64,000 nt of DNA from Streptomyces diacarni (lineage in GTDB: Bacteria > Actinomycetota > Actinomycetes > Streptomycetales > Streptomycetaceae). Below the pieces are notes generated by a model that saw nothing but the letters and a program-made list of their open reading frames with translations, was not told the origin of the DNA and searched no databases. The stretch spans positions 1 to 64,000 of the forward strand of contig NZ_QOIN01000046.1 of assembly GCF_003323715.1 (NCBI RefSeq), given 5' to 3'. The number at the start of each line of letters is the position of its first letter. The first letter of the stretch is position 1. The position numbers and the translations under genes were made by a program. Positions 63,401 through 64,000 of the stretch are shown here, in pieces.

Positions 63401-64000
63401 ATCACGACGAGATCACCGACATGACGGTCACGTCGCTGACCCAGGTTCTGACCGTCTACCAGCAGATGTTCGGCAAGCCGTTCTCCGAGGCGTTCTTCGA
63501 CGCCGTCTACGAGGGCACGCCGACGGTGCGCGAACATCTGACCGCCACGCTGACGGGGCGGACGTCGGAGGGGAAGACCGTCGGCCAGCACGAGACCGTC
63601 GGCATGGAGGACTACCGGAACCTGGACACCGACCAGGGCAGGCTGCCGGTCGCCCTGCTCCTGGAAGAGCTGCGGCAGTACGGGATCACCGAGCAGTTGA
63701 TGACCGACGAGGAGGTACCGGAAGCCTTCGCCGAACTCGCGGAGTTCAGCCGGACGGCCTACCAACGGGCCGTCGAGTCCGCGGTTCCGCTCTCCGACGC
63801 GGTGCTGCGCGACGCCGTCCAGCGCATCCTGGACAACACCGTGGTGCGCGACCTCGCCCCGTTCCTGGCGATGGCCCACGACGGCATGGCGCTCGCCGAC
63901 GCTCCCGCCGCACAGCTGCTGTCCCCGTACGACGCCCAGGTCCTCGCGGAGGCGCTGGGCGCCTACGCCCTGGGCACCCCGCTGCCGGACGGTCTCCGCA
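45427..64000 (+). CDS. Giant multidomain type VII effector (lonely-Cys/zincin/deamidase), partial
   Basis: An uninterrupted frame of 6,191 codons with no stop before the edge. Residues 1-345: CpnT-like WXG100 head with hydrophobic segments (about 112-140, 206-224). Residues 345-600: Pro/Ser/Asp linker. Residues 607-677: coiled coil. Residues about 1045-1260: zincin-like domain, HEFAH at 1158-1162 and NEYEYFA (Glu1217). Modules at about 1450-1840 and 2692-3105 carry His1727/Cys1775 and His2967/Cys3015, both 48 apart (lonely-Cys type, possibly CHAT-like). A third copy (3285-3512) lacks both. Residues 2354-2477 are Asp/Ser-rich. About 3748-5310: six beta-rich modules. About 5535-5665: papain-fold glutamine-deamidase-like domain (Cys5553, His5632, Asp5649). 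The last 500 residues are unrecognised. Likely exported by the adjacent ESX machine; target unknown. Confidence 0.88.
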   Translation, partial: MYDIEYPEEVSTMLFVLLGAKPLQAKAGLAWDSRNGYTDLAAGLRDLRQEMLDAIEQGKRYLPPNVADAYEQALSGLVHRHGNDTLEQFIGQLEKYTADRGQASIQIQQSHFEIIMEVLFLIAELAILAAVAAFTGGASVSEMILARMRSRLAILMTIDRLLRYVQAFPSLSEALEEAIQNLASQLLSMTINPPTQQPDGGVDWSQVGLSAAVGGLAGFLIGHFRTWAFNLKNSLSNLFNNNFGKDIFGKFEINFKNPFTKQNGNNTLFDVPTAFVTEGFGETIAVAIVLQKWDWTSLAGAGLSGISELFMHQPVGQFSGGLHSKLFPDGNVFTEFQKNSTKILIERLNREMGNGPGSGAGPGPTAFTPAPAAPTPVVGNSPTPPPPAPTPPVPTPPPVTSSDLDGTADSVYDSDGSQTSSRPPSVFDDSDTESLSDTSSLYSNDADASASTLPNGTSLPGGAASHLKSPDYLKDPASLNAPGTQDDAWGLNETDLTLPDESAGGLPPTSKTVPSAVSDTGTNGLKAPGSLPNPGALNTPGGSHAPGGLGNPSSAPTVSRQDAGRTDTDQSDAGQYNGAPESREADSSQGAHGTTPHTPVANTPGETRRSDIGQARTAYEDALTTYADATRAVDELAGGTDTTTVLAEAQARAQQAHGNLLDATARLRDLGVTPHATGPDGTGHAPPQVHRDGVQREWIARQVTIEDLPGTLAQDLAELHGPDAVVTPAAARDAGLVLSPEQYAAARDGAALSVSELDPVDQARLLMAQPSPWPVALETVAANASLRMWDAAYADFAGAALNTDAPPATAPRPTTPNATAPAGASPASPRPTRADVDRAWDTAVALVLPPTPAPVLADSRHAEAPYRDAVRQVADHLLTNGPYASSGVTLAGTLRTSLGLGPVAPVRATTPTELPGPDTPSTPAPPTATVTTTSSDLPADPPPTPAGPATATATSVPAPAPAPATDTASHDVPSAAGTAPAPSPVSVDPVADLASRLPDMPKADRARELSLLPPADRERLASDPALVDTLRQRLQPADFAETAAQLMVQIPAGVDQPVSSRREVSAQVARMLRDPAVAAKLLTDGARVAVVPKGEALITLDPFRHLAGTLTPDGRPWEEVRGAATRTAGVTEENLLGEVTSVATDRRSHPEGYSTTTHEFAHILHQYGLSADEKQLIHDAYQAKVDQGDAAVWPDGPLHDPSGKRKQPNYSSLNEYEYFAQLTNAYLGTNKGRDGFTKQRRNNGAAWVRQHDKTLLPLLERLYSAEPEAVHARPANQLAGPRKENWVFEGFRAFWDRAEGTHQPQPHELAPVPDPDPAPAPAAPAPAAPAPKTPAAKAPAPAASAAALPPPPTSQQSYQQYLASGLQALFGADLPSDPATFQMMVNSLELVDRARQNDSAFANVPLDLERITRRVLHMPASAPFGFQPAFSLLQLAASAARRNRAGSLTAIAAFGLEKRGALGNTRRATDAAGRPLGRNWMPLPIEGLHLDDVAKKIGAEWETTGAPWRGRPTHMVFAETADSGLLVVRDGHGTPVEVDYEEFVELLGHDPHRPEGASLVLMVPGTTGVRTMDFERWVADRLGTRVWSTDGDLRLQPTDDGTGRRVLVLALANEKPGQEPVGTWLPNDPGLVAQGSQHQVTAVNGQVFPDSDVQSYLLSTVDGQALTGRAFLDAQNMALLEDGLRTVAEVAHYTDHDEGLPAIRAPQESGLQLLPRSLRGAFIAVGHGNTGRAVLPILSTGTNHHVSPEEVGRLLARDPLLRSLPPDAPVWLLWCEMAMPAAGKDRLAHTIAAQVLANETGRTVFAMEATTTVHPAEQGMPPRLIKFDELPQPKHRILEFRPDPPWAHLNATADLAGLPENMPDRTTRALRWVRATREVYGVDIDTSPQRAAQFRELIEGFGVWERARGDALTWTELQKTLAQYAQQRGIDPTAPATLTRMLRSWRAAQPAPGPSHQAYAAPAQAPRAGARAETSPVLARAGLEFAPGSTALPEDAMTDLAELAQQTALAALDARNAGRPLPKGVITGYGEGPRAQARARGRERAGAARTWLLERVDQALAAFQADVPPADRLTADQLTVVTRGWVGNTRAAAAPGGVPRTTVEFTAPPAPPALSDLGPSGSGATQRTPGPLAADAPSGGTAPALGEDQRAWLKDQLTKQDLSPDAPRPAPGTYVDVAELRSLGIGLEPGQEMEAVLAGNQLAVHTLDQLAQVRLLLSRPGPGPEGIDALAAVVAQRLWRSAFDAFEAATAARGAVSAQDGADTRDDAAPDAARAWELAAFLVLPATPNEARADAHYAGEDFRAAVRDVAEHLLAHGPDARSAVELADTRRRELGLRPRWADADPSAPRTRPVVSSSVRSSDVDMPDVDMPDIDADSDSDSASGTDADVDSDAESGSEPDSDAEMQDAPDGTESEASEASDLSDSDSANSILDEEIYPPDPSDSSEDSDSSDEDTDTDTDIDSDSDSDTDSDGSPSTPAVPRTGLPAKAEVRFTRPSVTLSGEEAANLRQLARRLALVGMRNWRAGVPLPELVISGYGNDVRSNAPLADRQEAARQRASQRARATSSALKLELGRVLNVLNRRRPPGVPRLGPHHFPMLRHGSPLVPANKNIAQFPRPTLLQFSSAPRARAVDLLDRLRRQDKGLRSGPMDVDALARRILHLSENQPTAEAAQDARNELLDLVTQADEAGRATSLAALGAFHAQQQGLLDGHFRYTDGQGEPAGLNWTSAQAAEVDTASVERITKDEQDQVTDAGMDDQPWEWDEPAYVIAAAGDRRGVVVPWPDGTTRELRMDEFVELMANDPVLAAAPKDVPLVLAVPHAGYGLLFLPRLLAFRTGRTVYAHSGDVELTVRPGVSAKIRVVHHEGRPEGDWVPNPPDLDPGSYDEVPDWHHDVETSAIVSLRTKKQVGRAAFMPDDMAGRREELLRHLDQTRQFVHENVTTGTESPRFIPTDPDEAAPAVYQSLHGGPGGITVPLEGGGKRQLKGPKVENWARARRNSLSVYPKKYWADLEICWAGSGREGRVPRYGSVGDGYPGPFVADPLDEVPIGQRYANGLRRKVRCTVRAAALNSKGTAPNRVYYRVLSSDPRGRRSSRAKFFPEPRAGELNRRARAIGYSGSDGRVSADQRVSTLRLVRALKLALGNEVDDAVRVEKNPGYLELLRGAAALEKMWHADGRFAAAGGFTMDLFHRVVEATLPAGTEPRRADYRAVLLQAANAAPGTRLGDFVTLSPALDAASAWKDGAHQPSHHDAVVASLLDVKPSRVGDSHRSRAFWGRVKAHELLGRPGLDLDGLARGALHLDASDPVDDARRAELWALVQTAFTRGRDATDEEVLAAVHLELAGAFEAANQLTDPAGEKVGYDWSTTGSRITSLDTSRIQTPGGLVPAPWAGQDSDGEDRAAPFVVRGDYDASDPGAVRLRFGDGQPVHRVPFGELAELLAYHPVLADRDLNAVLVLDIPGLYGSALADLLNERLGRTVTVTRAWTGIAHPSGEPQPVLSLNPSSKSKKPTASSWRLQRPVDPVHPADAPPQVRPVASGASRRHQPAPFVAAAPPVTSAPRAGAARAARVRNGSDPAGVESSDSVALRPLLPPAPAPTTDAETEIASAEEESAATVPVEESTALVPAEGETAPTVPAEGETAPLVPVEEPAPTDPAASALVAAFGRGHRGLRGMVHIMPLAEDTVRWLHERLAATVRARAAREQPPRDPEAQDPGGTEELDGDLAAQYDGDELLDAMPHLLGPKGMSRTVTYRGRRYQVSARVEFFDHRPASVMSEDTAEGRRVNVEERNQTAIDTSDTLTTGNVRNLPLSYGRTWLVNDTVSQTFTPKFTLTHNQQTVVMTVPENYTTGSAVAFSTEPSHAFDYGMRWEFTAVPAPAPTAPTPHTEADWSAAQAAPGRLTAWFPHYLTQGMPPRPFGPVSPHDLPADPRVITDEQPLHRLDTIHDPAALLDALLTADALRPYLRRMSDESAATLRTFLNESNQRSGLPLMLASAYLSPILLDRGGQPLGYLQVSARINSLSPDVLARSSAKGVLEADLLHRIGAQTGLTVTNAEKAEFTLATTFQGPHAGGNFVFGGGYQHKRTRTLNSGGTAYDWFSLVTENPHLLTDADITYTAALVLPKGGRTEPFELPSPQGQSLRVPTMADAAGTPVEPGQERHLPPELSSLRSLGVDATPLKVGGIDSLFDQLETRLRSMGFLPPAEPRRLEWLGNDTAVLMAWLANARKLAVARSQIGLRGAVGALMDGGHPLYFDLPLAHGVWRVTADLSVVPTHGTSPRHAKNLPGWSVMNANGTGTVGSESRGSSQSLFGDLSAEANGPAPDDWTVAGGIPSSLSGTRQITGDASGSASAHSLDLLAYAQSGLGVFHIPGTFTMTVFSENGDTPLVTFRPVDGTVSLAVPLTRTLDAPAAPLGPVTVRRATDEDFRKARMSPDGTGQRPQDVVLLPAAAHINVAMGSGALAKSFRQLLAGIDPEATTATTADEPGQLARVRRWAAAQGSNLLDHLPSALTAFAEPARWLKDMTVGKSVTDAESPVRQVLRAASSPTGLISRAPQIFRGAHVIDATSSGTLVGTDVQVEIRGFVSNLSYEGTGHPSETPGAATYTENDVTSTDSAWRGTTSGHSGQLATDLTASHTGERPGSFSGSGGRNLATSRSLTDTDSAFTDRVTSEYHPKERFHIFRGDANYVESLRKGHRNALANTVGVGPHSPVAHSVHVPGGLVFWLTETLVRQDPRLARLAGLQPLSLPMDRLLPRYFARSGGRSLGFATVPEALPTGPLDAFTQAIHDAVDREAPGALLPGSGFHVPGLDGRVTEAGSVTGMRSLASAGAHHWRRFHFPYRGNTGLHLVEVALNARPAPLTDLMALRGALQPYSGLANFNSAAATALTRTLSRSSGFTLTLSGTGGFTLSPGTERTGSAGASPSFTTTGSRGTTRTVTRSHQEWPRTFRPAAQFQVVYAYQVEVTSSRLEESALGFVSNRFVSLAELTGQMLDGALSVADTAGLTGYMDRALGRGGTGTAAGTAGTPGTQLTPAPAPVTAPFTPVTVTLRFPGSEAPLRREDGTVQLPAPPPDLLTPGVHRTDPRLPAATVAPAPATGPATGAAPNRLSGTGQWTPTGPITVYDFDALDQLGNALREVDPQLRGKALPKTSTSAEATMRRLGDLIRRVKVDLTPAQASRYTGNEPSGGSARIELALYRPQQETLSRDVMSQGLRTTADKDAANGSRLLGPSVSVPITGGLSDGDTDTLSGTVPVAGENTGVGQATGVSGFRRGILKYGTHASENEKTEPDDSGVLGYTLTAHAVLRVSGPDGTRWVTGNVVLRPALEDVLGLGLGPARPSQGVYDAPAALAARGLHDWRALSREEFGDGLVEAFDDAFVEGGARTQVWLDVGEVTPDTRRTLEAVRRALGDGVLPEQSQRILDTQGVTLPADVRLALDAAVRAGERAWRPVELILRTGSGPLRLPFLPRPLPTIGVTPPAPQDRTGQDLTGQDRTGQERTAQDLASPERAAAIRRLTTPVVPRPVLTRRQLEGVARRLAQTLPVSALRMQRCLTLVAGLRDVLYPGGVRAAGTVDDAAVLVGPDAAATGLVAGPGWRPVRAWDAVARAVADAGPGAVAFVLARRQGGQLGHVWAAYNLGGRTGVVAVDPSAGAGRRVSATAPDLAPVEARAVVIDRGGRVVENALPAFTESSSPAHAVVDKPTGHEYGAIGLEAEERYILGVQGEAREAMVLASGPGLSLVTDKMYFWFVPDTKELFDFATRPEVPPGARPPVLRKFHIAEIVVDEMAAVPGELRQTPQEGLDQLALLRRRLRTANEHPGGVSLEFLLSDLPGWEMEEGGTRATVYPQRPGYNGRVYVQLTGGVPAVGLRGLHDLALRRLKLPTNEPVLRAGKAFGRRLSAEFVRHLTGSDVPADLVPFLSAVPDVDKVWGYGWLLFGHVAASPINELKTVNDTATRTGLAKNMLSAASRHPFDRTLLSMGTRIRGFLDGNHDEITDMTVTSLTQVLTVYQQMFGKPFSEAFFDAVYEGTPTVREHLTATLTGRTSEGKTVGQHETVGMEDYRNLDTDQGRLPVALLLEELRQYGITEQLMTDEEVPEAFAELAEFSRTAYQRAVESAVPLSDAVLRDAVQRILDNTVVRDLAPFLAMAHDGMALADAPAAQLLSPYDAQVLAEALGAYALGTPLPDGLR

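Overview
The window looks like a Streptomyces chromosome. It has very high G+C, strongly G/C-biased third codon positions, many GTG and TTG starts, several probably leaderless genes, and families typical of the genus (DUF4097 lipoprotein, GPP34 protein, RNase Sa, IclR/AllR, GntR/HutC, Streptomyces-style ESX genes). No rRNA, tRNA or CRISPR array was seen. The only mobile element seen is the edge of an IS5-family insertion sequence at the left end.

Left part (1-13 kb). After the IS edge come a DUF4097 lipoprotein and a divergent YfcC/DcuC-type carrier, then a GPP34-domain protein. A purine/allantoin utilisation block follows: malate synthase (minus), a MobA/MocA-like nucleotidyltransferase, a small protein, a PASTA-less membrane Ser/Thr kinase, an AllR-like IclR repressor, and overlapping allantoinase and allantoicase genes. 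Allantoinase and allantoicase lead from allantoin toward ureidoglycolate and urea. Glyoxylate released later can be fixed by the malate synthase. A matching 15-bp inverted repeat lies in front of both malate synthase and allantoinase, which suggests one regulon under the local repressor. A secreted RNase Sa-type guanyl ribonuclease follows.

Middle part (13-27 kb). This holds a keto-deoxy-sugar kinase/aldolase pair, a cytochrome P450, a GNAT acetyltransferase, and a HutC-type GntR regulator in front of a ribose-type sugar ABC transporter (lipoprotein, permease, single-domain ATPase; genes overlap by 4 bp). Next come a ROK sugar kinase with a translationally coupled membrane protein, a MmyB-type regulator divergent from a 14-TM DHA2 exporter, and two overlapping YkgJ-like cysteine-cluster genes.

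Right part (27.3 kb to the end). This is a complete-looking type VII (ESX) secretion locus. It contains an EccA-like protein that fuses a parallel beta-helix to two AAA domains, a mycosin, EccC, EccD and EccB, two small WXG100-type proteins, an acidic 170-aa protein, a long coiled-coil AAWKG-family protein, a YbaB-like protein, a third WXG-type protein, and then one uninterrupted reading frame of at least 6,191 codons running off the window. No EccE was recognised.

The giant protein is the most unusual item. A CpnT-like WXG100 head with hydrophobic segments is followed by a zincin-like HEFAH domain and two copies of a module carrying a His...Cys pair at an identical 48-residue spacing (the 'lonely Cys' type). 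Then come a degenerate third copy, six divergent beta-rich modules, an internal papain-fold glutamine-deamidase-like domain (Cys5553/His5632/Asp5649) and a further unrecognised region. It is probably a multi-enzyme type VII effector whose C-terminus and any immunity gene lie beyond the window.
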